Shown here: positions 1-6,463 of the stretch, piece by piece
Numbering within the stretch: the first letter of the stretch is position 1
Layout: each line of letters starts with the position of its first letter
Translations under genes and position numbers: made by a program
Notes under the pieces: model-generated
Told to the model about the DNA's origin: nothing
The model's database searches: none
Seen by the model: only the letters and a program-made list of their open reading frames with translations
Origin: Candidatus Nitrosocosmicus sp.
GTDB taxonomy: Archaea > Thermoproteota > Nitrososphaeria > Nitrososphaerales > Nitrososphaeraceae
Direction: 5' to 3'
Assembly: GCA_030452275.1 (NCBI GenBank)
Contig: JAKDMR010000053.1
Coordinates: forward strand, 1 to 10,129
DNA length: 10,129 bases

Positions 1-10
1 CTATCATATA

Positions 11-589
11 TTGACTTTTGACAATATCTTTAAAGTAATTAAAGTATCCAAAGATCGTATCGGGGTAATAGTTGGGAAGAAAGGTTCTGTCAAATCTGAA
101 ATAGAATCAAAATGTAATATTATTCTAGATGTAGACGGAGATAATGGAGATGTGACGATCCGACTAAAAAACGAAGCATCCTTAACAAATAGTGGAATAT
201 TCAAAGCATCTGAAATAATAATGGCCATTTCAAAAGGCTTCTCTCCTGAAAGGGCCTATAGGTTGCTATCTGATGATTCTTTGCTACAGCTTGTAGATCT
301 ACGAGAATATTCTGGGAAATCTATGAATTCTTTAGACAGGATCAAATCTAGACTTATTGGACAAAGCGGTAAATTTAGGAAGAATTTGGAGGATTTCTCT
401 GGTGCTGACATATCAATCTACGGACATTTTGCAGGATTCATTGGTACTTATGACGAAACGTCTCTAGCTTTAAATGCAATTTTAATGATATGTAAAGGAA
501 GTTCCCATAAATCAGTGTACCATATGCTTGAAGAACATAACAGGAAGAAAAAATTAGCAAAAATGGATCTATGGGAAAAAGTTAAATGA
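11..589 (+). CDS. Double KH-domain RNA-binding protein, archaeal Dim2/Pno1-like
   Basis: The 192-residue product has two KH-type RNA-binding modules. The first has its GxxG loop as GKKG at residues 22-25, inside the stretch RIGVIVGKKGSVKSEIE. The second has GQSG at 117-120, followed by basic residues. Between them, residues 73-89 (SKGFSPERAYRLLSDD) match the conserved linker of archaeal Dim2/Pno1-like proteins. Eukaryotic Pno1/Dim2 helps mature the 3' end of small-subunit rRNA; a cytoplasmic role in 16S rRNA maturation or translation is inferred for the archaeal protein. The C-terminus is lysine-rich (178-192). Length is normal for the family. The start given is TTG, but the frame stays open to the left edge of the window, so the true start could lie a few codons upstream. 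Usual archaeal neighbours such as a RIO kinase would be off the left edge. Confidence 0.85.
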   Translation: MTFDNIFKVIKVSKDRIGVIVGKKGSVKSEIESKCNIILDVDGDNGDVTIRLKNEASLTNSGIFKASEIIMAISKGFSPERAYRLLSDDSLLQLVDLREYSGKSMNSLDRIKSRLIGQSGKFRKNLEDFSGADISIYGHFAGFIGTYDETSLALNAILMICKGSSHKSVYHMLEEHNRKKKLAKMDLWEKVK

Positions 590-594
590 ATACA

Positions 595-628
595 CACTAT
601 CTAGCCGGAGACATTCAGGTGGATAGTG
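595..628 (+). other. Short inverted repeat just after the KH gene (possible RNA hairpin)
   Basis: CACTATC at 595-601 is the exact reverse complement of GATAGTG at 622-628, with two further weak pairs and a CC/GG pair possible inside. It begins 6 nt after the stop codon of the KH gene. It could be a 3'-end structure, but no strong T-run follows, so it is not a convincing terminator. Archaeal termination usually depends on T-tracts rather than hairpins. Confidence 0.25.
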
Positions 629-729
629 GAATTTTACTCGGTCTATAAATCTCAGGTTAATAATTTCTATACTAATAAATATATCTTACAATAATGCATC
701 TCTTGTATCAATGTTGAGGTTGTCCAGTT

Positions 730-1299
730 CTATTTCTTGTCCCATCTAGTGAACATATCATTGTTTATTCCAAATTGATCAAGTGTTTTTCCAATTATGT
801 GTGAAATCAGATCGTCAATTGATTTTGGTTTATGGTAAAACCCTGGCATTGCTGGTAATATCACCACCCCAACCTCTGCTAACTTTAACATATTTGATAT
901 GTGGATTTTTGAAAGTGGGGTCTCTCTGGGGACTAAGACAAGCCTACGATTTTCCTTGATAGTAACTGACGCTGCTCGAGAAATGAGGTTATCGTCGTAA
1001 CCATTGGCAATGCTAGAAAGGGTTTTCATGCTACAGGGAATAATTGCCATCCCGTCTGTTCTAAACGATCCGCTTGATATAGAAGCCGCCATATTATTTT
1101 CGTCATAGACGAAATTCGCGATCTTTTTGATCTCATTGACATTTTCTTCCGTCTCAATCTCGATATTTTTCTCTGCCCACCTGCTAAGTACTAGATGGGT
1201 CTCAATCTCGAATTTCTCTAATGCCTTCAAAAGCTTAATGCCATAAATTACACCGGAACTTCCTGTAATCCCTACAACTATCCTTGGATTTTCTCCCAT
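730..1299 (-). CDS. ubiX: Flavin prenyltransferase UbiX
   Basis: UbiX transfers a dimethylallyl group onto reduced FMN to make prenylated FMN, the cofactor of UbiD-type decarboxylases. In archaea, UbiD-like enzymes serve quinone synthesis and, in many lineages, the modified mevalonate route to isoprenoids. The 189-residue product has the FMN-binding GITGSSG at 10-16, IPCSMKTLSSIANG at 87-100, PRETPL at 124-129 followed by the conserved NMLKLAE, FYHKPKS at 154-160 and a terminal RW pair at 185-186. These are the main conserved blocks of the family, and the length is normal. ATG at 1299 starts just before GITGSSG as usual. The gene is divergent from the PfkB kinase. No ubiD lies in this window. 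A short open stretch continues past the stop in another frame (see findings). The assignment is secure; the downstream decarboxylase is unknown. Confidence 0.95.
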   Translation of the reverse strand: MGENPRIVVGITGSSGVIYGIKLLKALEKFEIETHLVLSRWAEKNIEIETEENVNEIKKIANFVYDENNMAASISSGSFRTDGMAIIPCSMKTLSSIANGYDDNLISRAASVTIKENRRLVLVPRETPLSKIHISNMLKLAEVGVVILPAMPGFYHKPKSIDDLISHIIGKTLDQFGINNDMFTRWDKK

Positions 1300-1325
1300 G
1301 TTCTTTATTTATTGTGTTTCCAATG

Positions 1326-1337
1326 TTTTATATTTAA
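1326..1337. promoter_or_regulatory. TATA-like element between ubiX and the PfkB kinase gene
   Basis: TTTTATATTTAA lies in the short divergent region. Its centre is about 26 nt before the ATG at 1357, the spacing expected for an archaeal leaderless transcript of the kinase gene. Read on the other strand it is TTAAATATAAAA, about 32 nt before the ubiX ATG, which would give ubiX a leader of roughly 6 nt. One AT-rich element could therefore serve both genes. This is inferred from spacing and composition only. Confidence 0.55.
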
Positions 1338-1356
1338 TACCATAATACCATTTCTA

Positions 1357-2265
1357 ATGCTTACAGTTTTTGGTTCTATTGCTTTAGACACTACAAGAAC
1401 TCCTTTTGAAACCAAAGAGCGTATCTTGGGAGGGGCGGCGACTTATGCATCAATGGCTGCATCCTTCTTCGTACCTGTTTCATTAATAGGTGCGATTGGT
1501 AATGATTTTCCAGATAATTTTTACACTCAGTTGGGCAACAAAATGGATATAAAGGGATTAAAACGATTCGACGATAAAAAAACATTCTTTTATGATTCTA
1601 CATTTGATTTTGATCTGTCTCATAGGACGACCAACATAACTGAACTTAATGTCATTGAAAATTTTGACCCGACTGTTCCAGTAGAATATAAAAACTCGAA
1701 ATTTATTTATCTTGCAAATAATGATCCTGAACAAAATATAAAAATAATAGATAGGTTTAACAGCCCTGAATTAATTATTTGCGATACCATAGAATATTGG
1801 ATTCATAATAAAAAGAACTCTGTTATATCTATGATCGAAAAAACCAATGGGGTTGTAATAAATGACCAAGAGGCAAGATTGCTTTGTAATAATTCTAACC
1901 TTGTTAAATGTGGAAAACAACTTTTATCCTATGGTCCTAATTTTGCAATTATTAAAAAGGGAGAACATGGTGTATTACTCTTTATTGGTGACGAGGTTGT
2001 ACCAATACCGGGATACCCATTAGAAAGCGTTACTGATCCTACAGGAGCTGGAGATTCATTTGCTGGTGGATTTATGGGATATTTAATCTCAAAATCTAAA
2101 AATCATTTAGGTGATAATTTGGCATTAATTAAAGAATCAATTCTTATGGGAAGTATTATGGGTACTTTTGCTATAGAAGAGTTTGGAATAGATGGATTGA
2201 TGCGAATAACTATTCAGAATATATTGGATAGGTATGACAAATACAAAAAGATGTTACATATTTAG
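1357..2265 (+). CDS. PfkB/ribokinase-family sugar or nucleoside kinase
   Basis: The 302-residue product belongs to the ribokinase/PfkB fold, ATP-dependent kinases of sugars, nucleosides and related alcohols. It shows the N-terminal glycine pair and substrate region (GGAATYAS, residues 25-32, then LIGAIGND at 43-50), NDQEARLL at 169-176, KGEHG at 201-205, and the C-terminal signature DPTGAGDSFAGGF at 227-239 with the catalytic aspartate at 233. The substrate cannot be told from the sequence. The frame extends upstream to a TTG at 1312, but I chose ATG 1357 because MLTVFGSIALD is the normal family N-terminus and a TATA-like element sits about 26 nt before it, inside the would-be extension. It is divergent from ubiX and about 57 nt upstream of trpG on the same strand, without an obvious functional tie to either. 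Confidence 0.88.
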   Translation: MLTVFGSIALDTTRTPFETKERILGGAATYASMAASFFVPVSLIGAIGNDFPDNFYTQLGNKMDIKGLKRFDDKKTFFYDSTFDFDLSHRTTNITELNVIENFDPTVPVEYKNSKFIYLANNDPEQNIKIIDRFNSPELIICDTIEYWIHNKKNSVISMIEKTNGVVINDQEARLLCNNSNLVKCGKQLLSYGPNFAIIKKGEHGVLLFIGDEVVPIPGYPLESVTDPTGAGDSFAGGFMGYLISKSKNHLGDNLALIKESILMGSIMGTFAIEEFGIDGLMRITIQNILDRYDKYKKMLHI

Positions 2266-2322
2266 CCTTTTTAGAAAGTATTATTACCAACTTTTGGATA
2301 ATAGATTATGACCTCTAGTTAA

Positions 2323-2913
2323 ATGAAAGTCCTTATCATTGATAATTACGATTCTTTTGTTTATAATATTGCCCAGATTATGGGTTTATTAAGTACAGAT
2401 CCTATAGTGAAACGGAATAATCAGATTACCATTAAGGGTATATCTAAAATAAATCCTGACGCAATTATTATATCACCAGGTCCAGGACATCCAAAGTACA
2501 AAAAGGATTTTGGAATTTGTACAGATGTGATAACCAAACTGGGACCATCTGTTCCGATTCTGGGTATTTGCTTGGGGCATCAAGGCATTGTGAATGCCTA
2601 TGGAGGAACGGTAAAAAGGGCAAAAGAGATAAAGCATGGTAAGACCAGCAATATCCAATTCAATGGCGACACTGAGTTATTTGATGGTGTTAAAAACCCG
2701 TTTGTGGCAACACGTTATCATTCATTAATTGCTGATAAAGATAATTTCCCAAAATGTTTGAAAATTACTTCTATTTCATTAGACGACCATGAAATAATGA
2801 GTGCATGTCATGAAAGATATCTGATCGAGGGTATACAGTTTCATCCTGAATCGATACTAACTGTTGAAGGTAAGAAAATTCTCTCTAATTTTATTCGAAT
2901 GGTAAGGAAATGA
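2323..2913 (+). CDS. trpG: Anthranilate synthase glutamine amidotransferase subunit TrpG
   Basis: This class I glutamine amidotransferase hydrolyses glutamine and passes ammonia to TrpE, which makes anthranilate from chorismate, the first step of tryptophan synthesis. The 196-residue product has the family start (VLIIDNYDSFVYN), the SPGPG motif at 51-55, the nucleophile in GICLGHQ (Cys83), RYHSL at 131-135, and the rest of the triad in FHPES (His174, Glu176). Length is normal. The stop codon overlaps the trpD start by 4 nt (ATGA), so the two are co-transcribed and probably translationally coupled. The same fold serves as PabA in folate synthesis, but the adjacent trpD favours the tryptophan role. 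No trpE is adjacent on either side, so its synthase partner must be encoded elsewhere. Confidence 0.93.
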   Translation: MKVLIIDNYDSFVYNIAQIMGLLSTDPIVKRNNQITIKGISKINPDAIIISPGPGHPKYKKDFGICTDVITKLGPSVPILGICLGHQGIVNAYGGTVKRAKEIKHGKTSNIQFNGDTELFDGVKNPFVATRYHSLIADKDNFPKCLKITSISLDDHEIMSACHERYLIEGIQFHPESILTVEGKKILSNFIRMVRK

Positions 2914-4088
2914 GTTCGAATAATAAAAATATGGATAAAGATTTGGAAACAACTAATTGTGATCACAATATCTATGACACAGATGAGTTATACTCACAAA
3001 ACCAAATTTATCTAAAGAAACTCTCGGCTGGACGGAGATTAGATAACAATGAAATGAGATCAGTAATGACTAATATCATTAGTGGGCGTTGTTCTGATGT
3101 ATTTATTTCAGCTTTCTTGATGGCTTTACTTTTGAAAGGAGAAGACCTTGAAGAATTAAAGGCTGTAATTGAAATTATCAGGGGATCCTCCATCCCTATC
3201 AATCCCGTCTCTGATCTCCCGATAATAGATAATTGCGGAACCGGTGGGGATTTTTTAAACACCTTCAACATAAGCACCACTTCAGCCTTGATTGCTAGCT
3301 CTTGTAAAAAAATAGCTATAGCAAAACATGGTAACAAATCGTCTTCAAGTTTAAGTGGTAGCGCAGATTTGTTCGAATATGTAGGCTATCGATTGGATGA
3401 CGATGATATCTTGCCTATCGTAAAATCGATTGAAAATTATGGCCTTGGTTTTCTTTATGCTCCAAAATTTCACCCAGGATTACGTTATGTTTCTAGGGTT
3501 AGGAAGGAGTTAGGAATTCGTACAATATTTAACAAAGTTGGACCATTATGTAACCCATGCAGAAATCTATATGGTCAGGTAATAGGGGTTGCCGATCCGA
3601 CTTTGTTAACCATTATTCCTGGAATAATACCTATTCTTAGTTTGCAGCGTGCGATGATTGTTCGATCTCATGATGGAATGGATGAACTGTCTACCACGAG
3701 TAGAAACACTATAATTCATATCACTTTTCAGGATGGAAAGTATATCGTCCGAAATGAATTATTAGATCCTGTTTCATTGGGTTTGCCCAGATCCTCAATC
3801 CAAGAAATAACTGTAAGAGATAGAATGGAATCCATAAATGAAAGTTTACGCATAATATATGGGATACAATCCAATAAGTCAAAGGAAAACATTGTTTTAC
3901 TCAATAGTGCTGCTGCTTTAATGGTTGGAGGAGAAATAGAATCATTAACTGATGCAGTATCGATTGCAAGGGATTCTTTAAATGAAGGGCGCCCACAAAA
4001 ATTATTAGAGACTATTATAAAGAACAGTGGAGATATTTCAAAGTTGGAACAATCTAAAAAAATGCTAAATATTAAATATAAGAATTAG
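2910..4088 (+). CDS. trpD: Anthranilate phosphoribosyltransferase TrpD
   Basis: TrpD joins anthranilate to PRPP, giving phosphoribosyl-anthranilate, the second step of tryptophan synthesis. Visible family motifs, in order, are CGTGGD at 109-114 (PRPP pyrophosphate binding), NTFNIST at 117-123, KHGN at 139-142, SGSAD at 149-153, FHP with His188, VRKELGIRTIFN around 197-208 (Arg198 contacts anthranilate in characterised homologues), GPLCNP at 211-216 and the metal-binding DGMDE at 255-259. The product is 392 residues against about 345 usually; much of the excess is a polar N-terminal leader of about 25-30 residues. The ATG at 2910 is kept because of the ATGA overlap with trpG and a purine-rich GGTAAGGA just upstream; another ATG lies at 2931. 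The gene ends 12 nt from the convergent rlmE, so the trp genes here stop at two. Confidence 0.93.
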   Translation: MSSNNKNMDKDLETTNCDHNIYDTDELYSQNQIYLKKLSAGRRLDNNEMRSVMTNIISGRCSDVFISAFLMALLLKGEDLEELKAVIEIIRGSSIPINPVSDLPIIDNCGTGGDFLNTFNISTTSALIASSCKKIAIAKHGNKSSSSLSGSADLFEYVGYRLDDDDILPIVKSIENYGLGFLYAPKFHPGLRYVSRVRKELGIRTIFNKVGPLCNPCRNLYGQVIGVADPTLLTIIPGIIPILSLQRAMIVRSHDGMDELSTTSRNTIIHITFQDGKYIVRNELLDPVSLGLPRSSIQEITVRDRMESINESLRIIYGIQSNKSKENIVLLNSAAALMVGGEIESLTDAVSIARDSLNEGRPQKLLETIIKNSGDISKLEQSKKMLNIKYKN

Positions 4089-4100
4089 CTGTATCGTGTC

Positions 4101-4703
4101 TCAACCGAGTGTTGGGTTAAATTGCTTACACAATAAATATATCTCACTACTCTGTTTCCTACTTGCATCAGGTTTTGTTATATGGACTGCAGAAAATATG
4201 CTTTTTGCATAAGTGATAAATTCCGGTGTTGCCTCTCCTTGAAATACTTTGTATAGTGCATTTCCATTTGCTTTTAGGATTTTTTTAGTTATTTCCACCG
4301 CCTTCATTGTCAAGTCAATTTGTTTTAGGTGATCCATCTCCCACAATCCCGATACGTTAGGTGCTAGATCTGATAAGACTATATCGGCCTTGCCTTCTAG
4401 ATATTTTGATAGTAATGTAACCGTTTGTTCATCTTCTACATTTCCATTTATTATAATGACATTTGAAATCGGTTCGATCTCTTTCACATCGATCCCAATG
4501 ACCTTTCCCTTGTTTCCAGCTATTTTGGATGCGAATTGTAACCAACCTCCAGGAGCTGCCCCTATGTCCACTATTTTCATCCCTTGTCTCAAAATGTGAT
4601 GTGATTTATTTAATTGTGAAAGCTTGTAAACGGCACGGCTTCTATAGCTATTTTCTTTTGCAAGCTTCCGATAGGGATCTCTCCTTGCATCGGCAAGTTT
4701 CAA
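4101..4703 (-). CDS. rlmE: 23S rRNA 2'-O-ribose methyltransferase RlmE (FtsJ/RrmJ)
   Basis: This enzyme uses S-adenosylmethionine to methylate the 2'-OH of a uridine in the A-loop of 23S rRNA (U2552 in E. coli numbering). The 200-residue product shows the family N-terminus (ARRDPYRKLAKE, then YRSRAVYKL), the SAM-binding VDIGAAPGGW at 45-54, and the K-D-K-E catalytic tetrad at Lys27, Asp112 (LSDLAPN), Lys152 (YKVFQGE) and Glu187 (SSEIYLL). It has no extra TRAM domain, unlike some archaeal relatives. The start is TTG at 4703; an in-frame stop lies immediately before it, so the start cannot be further upstream, and it matches the family N-terminus. It is convergent with trpD and divergent from apt. 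Confidence 0.93.
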   Translation of the reverse strand: MKLADARRDPYRKLAKENSYRSRAVYKLSQLNKSHHILRQGMKIVDIGAAPGGWLQFASKIAGNKGKVIGIDVKEIEPISNVIIINGNVEDEQTVTLLSKYLEGKADIVLSDLAPNVSGLWEMDHLKQIDLTMKAVEITKKILKANGNALYKVFQGEATPEFITYAKSIFSAVHITKPDASRKQSSEIYLLCKQFNPTLG

Positions 4704-4772
4704 TTATATCATACTCATAAATAAACTGGTAACCTTTCATAATATTTGTTTCTTGAATAAAGCTAGTAATGT

Positions 4773-4780
4773 TTTTTATA
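4773..4780 (+). promoter_or_regulatory. TATA-like element before apt
   Basis: TTTTTATA in the divergent region between rlmE and apt is centred about 26 nt before the GTG start of apt, the spacing expected for a leaderless archaeal transcript. A second AT-rich element, TATAAATC at 4783-4790, is too close (about 17 nt) if transcription begins at the GTG. The call rests on position and composition only. Confidence 0.45.
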
Positions 4781-4802
4781 GGTATAAATCTAAAAAAATT
4801 TT

Positions 4803-5336
4803 GTGTATTCGGATATTAACCACGTTCAAAATCTAATAAGAAATTATCCTGATTTCCCTAAGCAAGGAATATTATTCAAGGATATCAATCCTGTATTTAG
4901 AGATGGTAGATCCTTGGACATCCTTGGGAATCATTTTTATGACCAGTTTCACAAAGTTGATGTCGATTATATTGCGGGTATAGAAGCACGAGGATTTATT
5001 TTATCAGCGTTGTTGGGTTTGAAATTTAATAAAGGGGTAATCATGATAAGAAAAGCTGGAAAACTCCCTGGTGCAACGATAAAACAAACTTACGATATTG
5101 AATATGGCACCGCCATAATGGAATTGCAGTCTGATTCATTAAGAAAAGGTGACAGAATTTTGATCGCAGATGACTTACTTGCTACTGGTGGTACTGCATT
5201 AGCCGCAGCCAGTTTAGTCAAAGATCTAGGAGGCAGCGTAGCTGGATTTGCATTCATAATGGAATTGTCGTCTTTGGATGGGGGGAAACTATTAAGAGAA
5301 AGAGGATATCGTGTTCATTCAATGGTGGTTTATTAA
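4803..5336 (+). CDS. apt: Adenine phosphoribosyltransferase
   Basis: Apt condenses adenine with PRPP to AMP and pyrophosphate, salvaging free adenine in the cytoplasm. The 177-residue product has the family start (IRNYPDFPKQGILFKDINP), the GIEARGF motif at 59-65, the flexible loop RKAGKLPG at 83-90, YDIEYGT at 97-103 and the PRPP-binding loop LIADDLLATGGTA at 120-132. Length and motif order match the bacterial/eukaryotic APT type, not the distinct adenine PRTases described in some other archaea. The start codon is GTG, placed right before the conserved region and supported by a TATA-like element about 26 nt upstream. The MTA phosphorylase gene follows after 1 nt; it produces the adenine that Apt uses, so the two form a functional operon. 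Confidence 0.94.
   Translation: MYSDINHVQNLIRNYPDFPKQGILFKDINPVFRDGRSLDILGNHFYDQFHKVDVDYIAGIEARGFILSALLGLKFNKGVIMIRKAGKLPGATIKQTYDIEYGTAIMELQSDSLRKGDRILIADDLLATGGTALAAASLVKDLGGSVAGFAFIMELSSLDGGKLLRERGYRVHSMVVY
5324..5328 (+). promoter_or_regulatory. Ribosome-binding site for the MTA phosphorylase gene
   Basis: GGTGG, inside the last codons of apt, ends 9 nt before ATG 5338. It matches the archaeal anti-Shine-Dalgarno target and decides in favour of 5338 over the upstream in-frame codon at 5311. It fits the expectation that internal operon genes use a Shine-Dalgarno site while leading genes are leaderless. Confidence 0.5.
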
Positions 5337-5337
5337 T

Positions 5338-6144
5338 ATGCTTACTGTAGATAAATCTGTAGGACTGGCCATAATTGGTGGTACCGGAATCTATGACCTT
5401 AATTTATTTAAGATTGAAAAATCCATTAATCCCCATACTCCATACGGCCCTACTTCAGACGCCATTATTATTGGGAAATTTGAGAATCAGAGAATAGCTT
5501 TTCTTCCTAGGCATGGAAAAGGTCACAGAATTCCTCCTCACATGATAAATTATCAGGCTAACATTTGGGCACTAAAAGAATTGGGAGTGAAGAGAATTAT
5601 CGCACCTTCGGCAGTAGGTAGTTTGGATTATGAAATAAAACCAGGGGATGTTATGCTTCCTGATCAGTTTCTTGACTTGACAAAAAAAAGGGCTTATACA
5701 TTTTATGATGGACCAAAAGTTTGCCATATTTCTGTAGCAGATCCTTTCTGTGAGGATATGAAAAATATTGTTACCAATTGTATTAATGAATTAGGCATCC
5801 GTGTTCATAATAAAGGAACATATGTGTGTATCGAAGGTCCAAGATTTTCTACGCGTGCAGAATCTAAGATATATCGGGATGTTTTTCGGGCTGATGTCAT
5901 AGGCATGACCCTAGTTCCTGAATGCATTTTGGCTAGAGAAAGTGAGATTTGTTATCTTTCTGTTTCTACTATTACAGATTATGACGTTTGGGCCGAAAAG
6001 CCTGTTTCATCACGGGAAATTATAGAAACCTTAAACAAGAACGTTGAAACCACTAGGAGGATTCTGGAGAAGGTAATACCTATGATCCCAGAGGAACAAG
6101 ACAATTGTACTTGTGGAAATGCATTAAAGGATGCAGTATTATAA
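5338..6144 (+). CDS. mtnP: S-methyl-5'-thioadenosine phosphorylase
   Basis: The enzyme splits 5'-methylthioadenosine with phosphate into adenine and 5-methylthioribose-1-phosphate. The 268-residue product shows the nucleoside phosphorylase motifs IGGTGIYD (13-20), LPRHGKGHR (56-64, phosphate binding), APSAVGSL (89-96), EGPRFSTRAES (166-176), GMTLVPE (189-195) and TDYDVW (213-218). The aspartates in the last motif favour 6-aminopurines, pointing to MTA or adenosine rather than to guanosine/inosine phosphorylase activity. The C-terminus has a CXC motif (Cys257, Cys259), as in archaeal MTAP II enzymes. The frame is open further upstream to 5311, overlapping apt, but ATG 5338 is chosen because GGTGG at 5324-5328 is a well-spaced ribosome-binding site and IIGGTG then sits near the N-terminus as usual. 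It forms an adenine-salvage operon with apt. Confidence 0.93.
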   Translation: MLTVDKSVGLAIIGGTGIYDLNLFKIEKSINPHTPYGPTSDAIIIGKFENQRIAFLPRHGKGHRIPPHMINYQANIWALKELGVKRIIAPSAVGSLDYEIKPGDVMLPDQFLDLTKKRAYTFYDGPKVCHISVADPFCEDMKNIVTNCINELGIRVHNKGTYVCIEGPRFSTRAESKIYRDVFRADVIGMTLVPECILARESEICYLSVSTITDYDVWAEKPVSSREIIETLNKNVETTRRILEKVIPMIPEEQDNCTCGNALKDAVL

Positions 6145-6165
6145 AATTTCAACACAGCGAAAATA

Positions 6166-6462
6166 TTACTGTTTCTTCATCTGAATGGTAATATCTCCCT
6201 CAATAATTTTTCTCTGAATTATCAATATTACTATTTCAGGATCCAAATTTAATTTTCTAATCTTTTCACTAGTAGTTCTAGAAATCTTGACGTTTATGTT
6301 ATGTCCACCTATGCGACCAAAAGCTACTGCACTAAAACTGAATTTGTTGTCATAAATCAGAAAATAACCCGATAATTTGCTAGCCAAAGCCCCTTCTACT
6401 ACATGCTTTATACTAATGTCAACGTCTAGATTGTCATATTCCTCTGGAAATTCATTTATCAT
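6166..6462 (-). CDS. Small protein of unknown function (98 aa)
   Basis: I do not recognise this family. The 98-residue product appears soluble: no signal peptide or clear membrane helix is visible. It starts acidic (EFPEEYDNLDVD, 4-15), has an alternating hydrophobic middle (GYFLIYDNKFSFSAVAFGRIGGHNINVKIS, in two parts at 32-48 and 49-61) that suggests beta-strands, a charged segment SEKIRKLNLDPEIVILIIQRK at about 65-85, and ends basic (QMKKQ). It follows the 138-residue gene after 1 nt, so the two are almost certainly one transcript. Its 3' end faces the MTA phosphorylase gene across 21 nt. Codon use resembles the neighbours, and the tight spacing supports a real gene. Confidence 0.7.
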   Translation of the reverse strand: MINEFPEEYDNLDVDISIKHVVEGALASKLSGYFLIYDNKFSFSAVAFGRIGGHNINVKISRTTSEKIRKLNLDPEIVILIIQRKIIEGDITIQMKKQ

Positions 6463-6463
6463 G

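Noticed and set aside
1312..1356. Upstream TTG start for the PfkB kinase adding 15 residues
   Set aside because: The extension is not family-like and runs through the probable TATA element, so ATG 1357 is preferred.
2323..2913. trpG as the folate-pathway subunit pabA
   Set aside because: The sequence alone cannot separate the two, but the 4-nt overlap with trpD makes the tryptophan role far more likely.
3008..3337. Open frame of 109 codons on the - strand
   Set aside because: It is antisense to the conserved part of trpD, including the CGTGGD region, and shows no family of its own.
5311..5337. Upstream start for MTA phosphorylase overlapping apt
   Set aside because: A well-placed GGTGG ribosome-binding site and normal N-terminal length favour ATG 5338.
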